From an uncultured Oscillospiraceae bacterium (GTDB lineage: Bacteria > Bacillota > Clostridia > Oscillospirales > Oscillospiraceae), in the NCBI GenBank assembly GCA_958423465.1, contig CATZRD010000045.1:1-15231 (forward strand): a stretch of 15,231 nt of DNA. Reading direction: 5' to 3'. Position numbers and translations under genes: made by a program. Below are positions 1 to 6,833 of this stretch, one piece after another (within the stretch, counting starts at the first letter, position 1; each line of letters opens with the position of its first letter). The notes under the pieces are model-generated. The model worked only from the letters and a program-made list of their open reading frames with translations, searched no databases and was not told the origin of the DNA.

Positions 1-6
1 ATTAAG

Positions 7-420
7 ATGTTTTTAGACAATTTATCCACCTCCGTCCTCAAATTATGTGATACTCGAAGACTCAGCTATGAAGCCGCCTCGGAACGATGCGACCTCAGCT
101 CCAGATACTTCGCTGACATTGCCCGGGGCAAGACTGCGCCTACGATCCTGACGCTGGAAAAGCTCTGCGTTGGTTTTGATCTGACGCCAAATGACCTGTT
201 GATCCCCTCAGAACTCTGGCGAGAGATGGCCTTCCGCGAACCAATGCCGGTTACACATATCCGCTGCTTTCACTTCTTTCACGGCCTGACTGGTTTCCCA
301 GTTTGCCCCCAATGTGGGAGAACTCTCGAACGGGAATACCAGCCTTACTGTGACCGCTGCGGGCAATGCTTGGATTGGAAAGGTTTCTCCAAAGCAACGA
401 TTATCCTGCCTCAGAAATAA
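7..420 (+). CDS. XRE-type helix-turn-helix regulator with C-terminal zinc ribbon
   Basis: This is a 137-residue protein and the only plus-strand gene in the window. Residues about 5-64 read as a Cro/C1-type (XRE) helix-turn-helix: a helical start, the segment YEAASERCDLSSRYFADIAR as the HTH core, then LTLEKLCVGFDLTPNDLL, which is typical of the last helices. Residues 100-121 form a zinc-ribbon knuckle pair, CPQCG and CDRCGQC. The HTH should bind an operator; the ribbon may bind DNA or a partner. It converges on the accessory operon and is a plausible element regulator, but its targets are not visible. The ATG at 7 has no visible ribosome site, because only six bases precede it, and the frame is open upstream, so the true start may lie outside the window. 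It looks less GC-rich than its neighbours. The fold is fairly sure; the role is inference. Confidence 0.8.
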   Translation: MFLDNLSTSVLKLCDTRRLSYEAASERCDLSSRYFADIARGKTAPTILTLEKLCVGFDLTPNDLLIPSELWREMAFREPMPVTHIRCFHFFHGLTGFPVCPQCGRTLEREYQPYCDRCGQCLDWKGFSKATIILPQK

Positions 421-446
421 TCCTTACTGCTACATACCTGCTAATC

Positions 447-478
447 CGGCCAGCGTCCTTTACCTGCTGGCTGCTTTT
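447..478 (+). terminator. Weak hairpin after the HTH gene
   Basis: GCCAGC (449-454) pairs with GCTGGC (466-471) around an 11-base loop, followed by TGCTTTT. It sits about 30 bases after the stop of the regulator, in the 110-base gap between two convergent genes. The stem is short and the T-tract imperfect, so this is only a possible plus-strand terminator. Confidence 0.3.
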
Positions 479-530
479 GGCATGTCCTTTTCCCCTCCTC
501 TCAATTTTTCTTCATTTCCCTATTGACTTT

Positions 531-1190
531 TTATTTGCAGACTTCACATTTTGTCATATTTTGCTCCAGCCGCTCCAGAGTGCGCCGGGCCAGGAGGCGG
601 AACTCCCAGGGCTCCAGCTCCAGGGGGCGGTAGTCGCCTTTGTCCGTGATGCCGTCCGCCCGCACCTTGAGCACCAGGGGCAGCACGGCAGGGTGCTCCT
701 CGAGCACCGTGGGGGCCAGCCAGCCCTTCCCGGCCAGGTACACCCACCGGAGAGCAGAGGCCGGATTGCCGGGGACGTCGGGCCAGAGGTATTTCCCCAC
801 CAGCTTCTTGCGGCGCTGCTTCTTGTTGACGGGGATGGGGGCCAGGATCTTGCCCTCAATTTGGTAGCGAAGGCCAAGATCCTCTACACAGGCGCGGAAT
901 GCCTGGCAGGCCTCTGGAGTGTCCGCCCATTGAGGCAGCGGCTCCCCCAACTCTGAGGCCAGCACATCTTCCCCCTCTGGATCATCTGGGAAGAGGGGCA
1001 CGTTCTTCACCAGCTCCAGCACATGGAAGCCGTCCGTCAGGCCCAGCACCTTCCGCTTGGTGATGGGCATGCCCCGGTAGTGCGCCAGGGCCTCCCCCAG
1101 CTCCGGGCGCTGCCGGATCGTCCAGCCTTTCTGTAGGAAGCCGCCCCGGCCCAGCCGCAGATCATCCATGGTGTAATAGGCCAAGCTCAT
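531..1190 (-). CDS. Hypothetical accessory protein, 219 aa
   Basis: I do not recognise a named family. The protein is mixed charge and soluble, with no signal peptide or membrane segment. It has a basic stretch (KKQRRKKL, around residue 123) and ends in CEVCK, a lone CxxC pair that might bind metal. The open frame extends 19 codons further upstream, but the ATG at 1190 is preferred. Its ATGA overlaps the stop of the upstream gene, and a strong GGAGGA lies just before it. That arrangement predicts translational coupling to the 122-residue protein, so the two may act together. It is the last minus-strand gene of the accessory run before the convergent regulator. No function can be given. Confidence 0.7.
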   Translation of the reverse strand: MSLAYYTMDDLRLGRGGFLQKGWTIRQRPELGEALAHYRGMPITKRKVLGLTDGFHVLELVKNVPLFPDDPEGEDVLASELGEPLPQWADTPEACQAFRACVEDLGLRYQIEGKILAPIPVNKKQRRKKLVGKYLWPDVPGNPASALRWVYLAGKGWLAPTVLEEHPAVLPLVLKVRADGITDKGDYRPLELEPWEFRLLARRTLERLEQNMTKCEVCK

Positions 1191-1555
1191 TCGGCATCCT
1201 CCTCCCGGGTCAGCAGGGCGCCCAACCCGAACAAATCCACGCCGCAATGCTCCAGCATATCCAGGAACTCCGCGTCATAGGTTCGGAATACCTCGGACGC
1301 TCTTTTGCACGGCATACCGCTGGCTGACCGGCTGTCCAGAGCCAAGCGGACAACCATGCCGATGTTCAGATCGTAGAGCAGCCGGATGGCATCCAGCCGC
1401 TCCCTTGCAGTGCCCCCCTGCCGGGTAAGCACGATGCAGCCGTGCTCTGTATGCAGGGCCAGCCGCTCCGCGTCCTCCAGTCCGGAGAGCTGGAGGGCGG
1501 CCCGGGGGATGGCCAGGGTCTTCTTGCTTGTGTCATGGCAGATGGTAAATTTCAT
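1187..1555 (-). CDS. Small protein with possible AbrB/SpoVT-like N-terminus
   Basis: This is a 122-residue protein. Residues about 11-45 (KKTLAIPRAALQLSGL, then ERLALHTEHGCIVLT) resemble a swapped-hairpin AbrB/SpoVT DNA-binding motif: short strand, I-P-x-x, helix, then two strands. The rest is helical and acidic at the end. If the resemblance is right, it could be a transition-state-type regulator or antitoxin-like partner of the next gene, to which it is joined by an ATGA overlap. It starts 22 bases after the methylase stop, with GAGGTG about 10 bases before the ATG, so it probably shares the methylase transcript. The domain match is from memory and weak; no toxin is recognisable. Confidence 0.65.
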   Translation of the reverse strand: MKFTICHDTSKKTLAIPRAALQLSGLEDAERLALHTEHGCIVLTRQGGTARERLDAIRLLYDLNIGMVVRLALDSRSASGMPCKRASEVFRTYDAEFLDMLEHCGVDLFGLGALLTREEDAE

Positions 1556-1577
1556 CTTCTGTTTTCACCTCGTATTC

Positions 1578-2591
1578 TTAGTCCTGCGGCCAGTCCCACA
1601 CCCGAGGCAGCCGCCCGGTAGGGGCGGACAGGATCCGCAGCTCCGGCCGGTCGCTGGACACCAGTCCGGGGTTATCCAGCAGGGAGAGCTGGCGGTTGAG
1701 CATGGGGCTTGGGTCAAAGTTGGTCATGAGCAGCTCGTGGTACCTGGAGTCCTCCTGCCGGGCCATGGGGTTGGGGCGGTCAAAGCCCACAATATAAAAG
1801 TCCGGGGCGAAGAGGTCCAGAATGTCCGGATGGCTGTTATAGGACAGGACGATGTGGCTGTCCCGCGCCGCCGGGGCGCACAGGCAATCGTGGAGCCGGA
1901 CGTGATCCCGGAGGGCAAAGGAGGGCGCGTACATCCTCTCCGCCTCCAGATAGGGCGGGTCCGCATAGATCACCGCACCCGTCCGGACGTACTGCCGAAC
2001 CACATCGCAGCAGTCCTTGTTCTCCACCACCACGCCCTGGAGTGCGTCCGAGGCGCGTCGGAGCAGGCCAAGGAAGCGGCGCAGCTCCACGCTGCGCCCG
2101 CCGAAGCTGTTCCCGGTGGCGCTGTAGCTGTACCGGATGCTCAGATAATAGGCCGCAGCCCGCTGTACGTCCGGCAGGTTGGCCCGGCCCATCAGGAGCT
2201 TCTTCACCTCCTGCCTGTCCATGGGCGGGAAGTACTCCTCCGCGATCTGGAGCTCCTCCTCCAGGAAGTCGTTGGGGTCATACCCGTGGTTGAGGAAGCG
2301 GAGCACCACCTCGAAGTCCGCCCGGGCGTGGAGGGGCAGGAAGTCCAGCTCCCTGAGCAGCGCCAGGGGCCGGTCCCGGGCACAGCGGAACAGGTTGACC
2401 AGATCCACATCCACGTCGTTATACACCCGGAGCGGGGCATACCCGGCGCCCAAGCCCAGGGTCACCGCGCCGCTGCCGCCGCAGACCTCCAGCAGACGGG
2501 GCGCCCTCCTGGGGAGCAGCTGGAAAATATAGGGGAGCAGGAACAGCTTCCCGCCTACCCAGGGGAAGAAGGGTTTAGCGATCCGCCTCAC
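1578..2591 (-). CDS. D12-class (Dam-type) N6-adenine DNA methyltransferase
   Basis: The protein should transfer a methyl group from S-adenosylmethionine to adenine N6 in a short DNA site. Counting from the GTG at 2591 (337 residues), it shows KPFFPWVGGK (6-15, motif X), LLEVCGGSGAVTLGL (33-47, motif I, SAM binding), YNDVDVDLVNLF (57-68), YSATGNSFGG (155-164) and the catalytic motif IV DPPY (211-214), in the order expected for the D12 family. All core motifs look intact, so it is probably active. No restriction endonuclease is adjacent, so it is an orphan methylase, as often carried by mobile elements to evade host restriction. The open frame runs up to 2690, but that extra part overlaps the upstream gene and looks unlike protein. 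The GTG abuts GGGGGAG with almost no spacing, so the exact start is uncertain. Confidence 0.9.
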   Translation of the reverse strand: MRRIAKPFFPWVGGKLFLLPYIFQLLPRRAPRLLEVCGGSGAVTLGLGAGYAPLRVYNDVDVDLVNLFRCARDRPLALLRELDFLPLHARADFEVVLRFLNHGYDPNDFLEEELQIAEEYFPPMDRQEVKKLLMGRANLPDVQRAAAYYLSIRYSYSATGNSFGGRSVELRRFLGLLRRASDALQGVVVENKDCCDVVRQYVRTGAVIYADPPYLEAERMYAPSFALRDHVRLHDCLCAPAARDSHIVLSYNSHPDILDLFAPDFYIVGFDRPNPMARQEDSRYHELLMTNFDPSPMLNRQLSLLDNPGLVSSDRPELRILSAPTGRLPRVWDWPQD

Positions 2592-2898
2592 CTCCCCCGG
2601 GTAGACGGAAGGCCCCCGTGGCCCTCTCCAAGCTACGGATGGCCTTCTCCACGCCGTCCCGCATTCGCCGGAGATGCCCGATTGTGGCAATCACCTCCCA
2701 GGCGTTGGCGGGGTAGAAGTAGCCGGTGCGGTCGCTGCAGATAGGCGCCCCGTCCACCCGCAGGTTATGGACCAGCTTCCGCAGCTCTGCCTCATGGATG
2801 CGGAACCTCTTTTTCATCTGTTTGCCACTGATGGCGTTTTCCCGGCCGGGGCAGTGCTTCTTCAGGTACTCCAGCAGTTGCTTCTCTTTGGCTTTCAT
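2575..2898 (-). CDS. Winged-helix DNA-binding protein, 107 aa
   Basis: The start at 2898 is set by AAAAGGAGGACGTC directly before the ATG; the longer open frame upstream runs through a terminator. Residues 1-65 fit a winged helix: helix KEKQLLEYLKKHC, then ISGKQMKKRF, recognition helix EAELRKLVHNLRVDG, and wing PICSDRTGYFYP. A charged helix follows (about 66-95) and may mediate dimerisation. Similar small winged-helix proteins sit next to replication or methylase genes in gut conjugative elements and phages. The 3' end overlaps the methylase start, so the two are translationally coupled and this protein may control or assist the methylase. It lies about 40 bases after a strong terminator, which implies expression by readthrough. 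Confidence 0.75.
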   Translation of the reverse strand: MKAKEKQLLEYLKKHCPGRENAISGKQMKKRFRIHEAELRKLVHNLRVDGAPICSDRTGYFYPANAWEVIATIGHLRRMRDGVEKAIRSLERATGAFRLPGGGEADR

Positions 2899-2939
2899 GA
2901 CGTCCTCCTTTTCCGGGCCGTCCTCCCGAAAAAGGGCAC

Positions 2940-2984
2940 AAAAAACAGGGGCCGCTGTCCCCTTCGGGAAAACGGCCCCTGTTT
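2940..2984 (-). terminator. Strong intrinsic terminator or attenuator after the third ArdA-like gene
   Basis: AAACAGGGGCCG (2973-2984, minus strand) pairs with CGGCCCCTGTTT (2943-2954), a perfect 12-bp stem with an 18-base loop. It is followed on the minus strand by a run of six T. It lies 27 bases after the stop of the gene at 3011 and only about 41 bases before the next ATG at 2898. That leaves no room for a normal promoter between them. Confidence 0.85.
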
Positions 2985-3010
2985 CGTTTTGATATAGATT
3001 TGACCTGGGG

Positions 3011-4009
3011 TTACATCTGCTGCATCTGTTGGGGCGCCTGGGATTGCGTCTGCTGCCTAGCAATGTATGCACATCCGTCCTCTGTCAAGGTATAGCCCTT
3101 CTTCCGCAGCAAATCCAGTCCGTACCGTTCCAGATCAATGCAGCCTGACAGGGCCCGATCCACACATCCCAACCGCACGCGCAGATCCATCCACGCCATG
3201 TCTTGGAGCTGATCCGCCCGCACCACCTGGTAGCGGTTCAGGTTCTGCGCCAAATCCAGGGCGGCGGGCAGGGTGGCGCAGTGCTCATACTCCAGTATCC
3301 AGAGATAGGCCTGGAGGAACCCCTTCTGCCCCTGGTTCTGTTCCTGGAGGATAAATCCCAGGTTCTGACCGTCATAGATGAGATCCTCCAGCCGTCCCCT
3401 ATATGCATCCTCCAGGCCGGTGATCCCCGGCAGGCTGCACCGGGCCTCCAGCAGGGTGCACTCCCGGATGGTCTGCACACCCAGAGCGTCCAGGGCCAGC
3501 CGGATCTCCCCCGGCCTCACGTCCATGATGTCGTTGTAGTCCGGCAGCGCCAGCCACACCCCCTCCGGCACCGCGGAGGAGGCCAGCTTCAGCCGCAGGC
3601 TCCAGCTGTAGTCCGGCCCAGGCAGGTTGACCCCGTCGTAGAAGCCCGTCACCCCCTTTCGCGGATATACCACATAGCAGCCCCCTGCGAACCGGCCGGG
3701 GTGCTGTGCCTCATACTGCCTGCCCAGCTTGTCCAGGTCGATGTAGTCCCGCAGCGCCAGGAGCCTGGCGTTGGTCTCCTCCAGGTAATACAGGCCCAGA
3801 TCCTCATAACTCTGGATGCCGCCCAACACCTCATACTCGTCCAGGCTGGCCAGCAGGCTGACCACCTCTGTACTGTCCTGGGCGGGATGGCGCTGGATGG
3901 CCGCGTCCAAGGCGATCCCCTCCCGCGCGGTCAACACCTCCAGCCGCTCCCGCAGCCAGTCCTGCTCCTCCGGCCTGCCGGGGAGCTGTAAAAGTCCTGC
4001 TTTATCCAT
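3011..4009 (-). CDS. ArdA-like anti-restriction domain protein (two modules, first truncated)
   Basis: This is a 332-residue protein. Residues about 60-115 (LDEYEVLGGIQSYEDLGLYYLEETN, then YIDLDKLGRQYE, then GRFAGGCYVV, in pieces) match the C-terminal pattern of ArdA proteins, in which a paired-acidic E/D-D-L-G-x-x-Y-x-E-E helix is followed by Y-x-D-x-x-x-G-R. Residues about 250-318 repeat it in divergent form (CIDLERYGLDLL, then GYTLTEDGCAYI). ArdA mimics bent B-form DNA and blocks type I restriction enzymes. Here the first module lacks the usual N-terminal strands, so the gene starts in mid-module. The C-terminus is a Gln/Met tail, QSQAPQQMQQM. It starts 7 bases after the preceding ArdA-like gene, with GAGGTG 9 bases before the ATG. 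Membership is by remembered pattern; anti-restriction activity is untested. Confidence 0.72.
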   Translation of the reverse strand: MDKAGLLQLPGRPEEQDWLRERLEVLTAREGIALDAAIQRHPAQDSTEVVSLLASLDEYEVLGGIQSYEDLGLYYLEETNARLLALRDYIDLDKLGRQYEAQHPGRFAGGCYVVYPRKGVTGFYDGVNLPGPDYSWSLRLKLASSAVPEGVWLALPDYNDIMDVRPGEIRLALDALGVQTIRECTLLEARCSLPGITGLEDAYRGRLEDLIYDGQNLGFILQEQNQGQKGFLQAYLWILEYEHCATLPAALDLAQNLNRYQVVRADQLQDMAWMDLRVRLGCVDRALSGCIDLERYGLDLLRKKGYTLTEDGCAYIARQQTQSQAPQQMQQM

Positions 4010-4016
4010 GGGCGTT

Positions 4017-5183
4017 TCACCTCATTTCCATCTGTACGCCGCCCCGGGTGGGCTGGGGCGGCAGCGGTTTCTGCACCGGCTGGCCATCCGCCCGGGTCAG
4101 CAGACCGTAGTCTGTCAGCTCGCCCCCGTACTGCTGGATCAGCGCCTCGCCGTAGCCGTAGAGGTTCAGGTACCAGCACAGCAGGTCGGCATTCTCCTCC
4201 CCCATGGAGCGGCGCAGCTCCCCGCGGGCCACGTCCTCTGGAGAGGCGGCTGCCCAATTCAGATTGTAGGCGTCCAGCCGTTCCGTCAACGCCATGGCAT
4301 CCTCCAGGCTCGAAATGGACGACACCTCCAGCACCGCCTTGTACTTGATCAGGGCCAGAGAGTCCCGCTCCGCCAGCACCATCAGCCGGATGGCCAGGCA
4401 GTTCAGGGTATCCAGCCGCTCCGGCGTGGCCCACGCTGCCGGAAGCTGGGGTACCCGGCTGTGGAAGGCGGTGACGGCGCAGTTGGGGAGGCCCACGGCC
4501 TCCATCCGCTCCCGCACCTCCACCAGCTCCTGTCCGGCGGGGAGGGTGAGCTCCGCCCGTTCCTCCCCGAGCCGGAGCTCCAGCCGAAAGAAGCCAGTCG
4601 GGGCCTCCAGCGCGATGCGGGGTTCCTGGCCCTCTGTGGGCTTCCAGTTCCCATCCGGTACCACATACCCCTGCCTGGTGAAGACCCCGCCCGCCGACTG
4701 ACGGATCCGGCGGCCCAGGAGCTGGAAGTCCAGCAGTTCAAATACCTTGTCCGGCACATCCTTCACCTCGGGGATGGAACCGTTTGCCGCGTAAACCCGG
4801 CCCAACGAGGCGTCATCCGTGGCCTCGGGCGCCACCTGGCAGTGCTTTGCCTGCTCAGACAGGGTAATGAGGGCGTCTGGTTCCATGGGCCTGCCGTCCT
4901 GCAGCTTGACTAGCCCCTCGAATGCGGTGCGCTGCCGGCTGTCCAGACTGGTCAGCCGCTCCGCCAGGGCATTGAGCGCGGGGAAGCCCTCGCCAGATTG
5001 CAGGCCAGGGAACAGGACGGGGAATTCCCCATAGTCCTCCATCTCCCATTCCACTCTGGTGTCCGGTGCGAGCCGCAGCCGTTCCCAGGCATCCAGGACA
5101 GCATACGGGTCTGCTGGAAGCTCCAGTGTCACATAAGTATCCTTGTCCGGATTGCACAGGGATACTGTAAAGGCCTTATCCAC
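4017..5183 (-). CDS. Double-module ArdA-like anti-restriction protein, 388 aa
   Basis: Two tandem ArdA-like modules are visible. Module 1 (about 1-168) has an N-terminal strand region VTLELPADPYAVLDAWERL, then LNALAERLTSL, then LGRVY and LLDFQLLGRRI with GGVFTRQGYVV. Module 2 (about 195-363) repeats the order: LTLPAGQELVEVRERMEAVG, TLNCLAIRLMVLAERD, then WYLNLYGYGEAL and GGELTDYGLL. ArdA family members are normally about 165-180 residues, so this is a fused duplication. The expected role is blocking host type I restriction after conjugative entry. The start is GTG, overlapping the stop of the DUF4314-type gene, with a G-rich ribosome site 7 bases upstream, so the genes are coupled. The C-terminus is GGVQMEMR, related to tails on neighbouring genes. 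Confidence 0.72.
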   Translation of the reverse strand: MDKAFTVSLCNPDKDTYVTLELPADPYAVLDAWERLRLAPDTRVEWEMEDYGEFPVLFPGLQSGEGFPALNALAERLTSLDSRQRTAFEGLVKLQDGRPMEPDALITLSEQAKHCQVAPEATDDASLGRVYAANGSIPEVKDVPDKVFELLDFQLLGRRIRQSAGGVFTRQGYVVPDGNWKPTEGQEPRIALEAPTGFFRLELRLGEERAELTLPAGQELVEVRERMEAVGLPNCAVTAFHSRVPQLPAAWATPERLDTLNCLAIRLMVLAERDSLALIKYKAVLEVSSISSLEDAMALTERLDAYNLNWAAASPEDVARGELRRSMGEENADLLCWYLNLYGYGEALIQQYGGELTDYGLLTRADGQPVQKPLPPQPTRGGVQMEMR

Positions 5184-5907
5184 GGCTCATACCCCCCATC
5201 GTCATGCCCTGGGCCTGCGTCAGCCCGAACTGCTCTGCCTCCGTCTGGATGCTCCAGCCCTCCGGCTGCCACATGTGGACGTAAAGCTCCCCGCCGTCCA
5301 CACGGATTGCCTGCTGCTCCAGGCCCTCGCCAACGCCGTCCGCGGCCTGGCCGGTGAGATAGTCCTTCAGCCCGGTCAGCTCCTCCGGAGAGAGCTGGCC
5401 GACGACCTGGCACTCCGCCACGCCCCACAGCCTGCCGTCTCTGGCCTCTGCCGTAAACACGGCGGAGCGCACCTTGACGTCCAGGAACTCCTTGTCGCAC
5501 CAGAGCATGAGGCCCCGCTCCGCCTCCTCCGGCACCCGGTTCCGTACCATGAAGCCCAGGATCCTGTCCTCATAGTCCAGAAGCGTTCTGCCGTCCCATT
5601 CTTCACCCGTCTCATCCCAATCTCCCCACTCATTCCGGGCATAGAAGCTGGCGGTGAGGGGCATGTACAGCTTGAGCTGGGTGGACTCAGGCGGGTGGAC
5701 GGAGAACATCTCCTCCCCAAGGGTCAGGACGCACTCACCTCCGTCGCTCTGCCGGACGTGGAACCGGCCCGAGTCATCGATGTGCTCCAGAGTACCAGCC
5801 TCCTCCAGCGTGTTTCTGGGATCATCCAGCTCCCATGTTTGGATCCGGCTGCCCGCGGGGAACTGATTCCGCAGGAAATCCAGCCACTCCTTCGATACAC
5901 CCTGCAT
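5176..5907 (-). CDS. DUF4314-type N-terminal domain plus unknown C-terminal domain
   Basis: This is a 243-residue protein. Residues 1-70 (SKEWLDFLRNQFPAGSRI, ELDDPRN, GTLEHIDDSGRFHV, ending in EEMFSV) fit DUF4314, a small domain of unknown function common in clostridial mobile elements and predicted to be beta-rich, like an SH3-type barrel. Residues about 78-232 form a second domain (LKLYMPLTASFY, then RGLMLWCDKEFLDVKVRS, WGVAECQVVGQLSPEEL, ending in GGELYVHMW) that I know only as recurring in the same kind of elements. The ATG at 5907 is chosen because AAGGGAGA lies about 9 bases upstream; a TTG at 5937 is also in frame. The C-terminus, QGMTMGGMSRG, belongs to a shared tail motif. No biochemical role is known to me. 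Confidence 0.75.
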   Translation of the reverse strand: MQGVSKEWLDFLRNQFPAGSRIQTWELDDPRNTLEEAGTLEHIDDSGRFHVRQSDGGECVLTLGEEMFSVHPPESTQLKLYMPLTASFYARNEWGDWDETGEEWDGRTLLDYEDRILGFMVRNRVPEEAERGLMLWCDKEFLDVKVRSAVFTAEARDGRLWGVAECQVVGQLSPEELTGLKDYLTGQAADGVGEGLEQQAIRVDGGELYVHMWQPEGWSIQTEAEQFGLTQAQGMTMGGMSRG

Positions 5908-5952
5908 GATGATCTGTCTCCCTTCATTTTGCCTCAAGTGTCATTCGGATAG

Positions 5953-5985
5953 AAAAGGCCGGCTTCCAAAGCGGAAGCCGGCCTT
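5953..5985 (-). terminator. Intrinsic terminator-like hairpin before the DUF4314-type gene
   Basis: Positions 5955-5967 and 5973-5985 form a perfect 13-bp stem with a five-base loop, followed on the minus strand by TTTTCTAT. It lies about 114 bases after the stop of the 244-aa gene and 46 bases before the next ATG at 5907. The rest of 5938-6098 holds nothing else that I can support. Confidence 0.8.
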
Positions 5986-6098
5986 CAACGGAGTCCCTGT
6001 GCATGCTCTGTTTCCTCTGATGGTTCATAGTTCTTTCCCGTCCTTTCTTCTGGTAAGCACACAACATACCACAGTGTGCCCGTAATATCCAGCATTTT

Positions 6099-6833
6099 TT
6101 ACATCTGCGGCTGCATGGGCGCCTGACTCTGACTCCGCTCCAGCCACAGCGGATAATAGGCCACCTCTGTGATACCCAGATCCGCATTACAGGTGATATG
6201 GGCGGCCACGGCGGGGCAGGCTGACGAGATCTGGAACAACGCCTCGGTGAGCTCTGAGCCCAGGCCGTCCAGGATACAGCGGGGCCCGCCGGGCTTTTCG
6301 GCAAACTCCGGTTGATCCATGGTGAGGCGGGCCATGGCCTGGGTGGCGGATATGCCTGTTTCCCGGCCGTATGTGATGGCCCGCTTCAAGGCATGCTGCG
6401 GATTGAAGCGCCCAAAGTCCATGGTGTAAAACCGCTGTTCCTGCCCGGACTCCACAATGGTGCAGGTCGCAATCCGGCTGGGCTCCTCCGGCCGCTCCGG
6501 GCCAAAGAAGCCCATAAGCCGGCCCTCCTTGGCCAGGCCGGACACCTCTGCCGGTGTGCGCCCGGCCTGAAAGTAGACGGCAGCGGCGAACAGCTCGCTG
6601 GGCAGAGCGGCGTTTTGGTGCTGGATGACCTCATAGGCGCCCTGGAGGGTTTCCTCACCGAAATTCCGCGCCACCACTCGCAGGGCGGTGAGCATATCGA
6701 TGTACTCCGTCTCCGCACACTCCCGGTCAAAGCGGTACAGTGCCTCGGTGGTGACGGGGTCCGGCCTGGGAACCAGTTCATTGATCTGCCGGATAAACTC
6801 TTTTTTCTGTATATTCTCTCCCCCTCGGTTCAC
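6099..6833 (-). CDS. Hypothetical accessory protein, 244 aa
   Basis: I recognise the type from gut conjugative elements but not a named family. The N-terminal half is helical (residues about 9-60, then GEETLQGAYEVIQHQNAALPSELFAAAVYF in parts). The C-terminal half is mixed (RIATCTIVESGQEQRFYTMDFGRF and a final ITCNADLGITEVAYYPL, in pieces). It has no signal peptide or membrane segment. The GTG at 6833 overlaps the upstream stop as ATGTGA, which suggests re-initiation. A GGGGGAGAG lies just inside the frame, ahead of an ATA codon at 6812, so initiation a few codons later is possible. The C-terminus, QSQAPMQPQM, closely resembles that of the ArdA-like gene ending at 3011. Confidence 0.68.
   Translation of the reverse strand: MNRGGENIQKKEFIRQINELVPRPDPVTTEALYRFDRECAETEYIDMLTALRVVARNFGEETLQGAYEVIQHQNAALPSELFAAAVYFQAGRTPAEVSGLAKEGRLMGFFGPERPEEPSRIATCTIVESGQEQRFYTMDFGRFNPQHALKRAITYGRETGISATQAMARLTMDQPEFAEKPGGPRCILDGLGSELTEALFQISSACPAVAAHITCNADLGITEVAYYPLWLERSQSQAPMQPQM

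Noticed and set aside
1386..2744. A 452-codon plus-strand ORF opposite the methylase
   Set aside because: Antisense to an intact D12 methylase and without domain-like sequence; shadow frame.
5924..6028. A 34-codon minus-strand ORF (start ATG 6028) across the hairpin before the DUF4314-type gene
   Set aside because: No well-placed ribosome site, and more than a third of it is the terminator stem, so the coding sequence is probably incidental.
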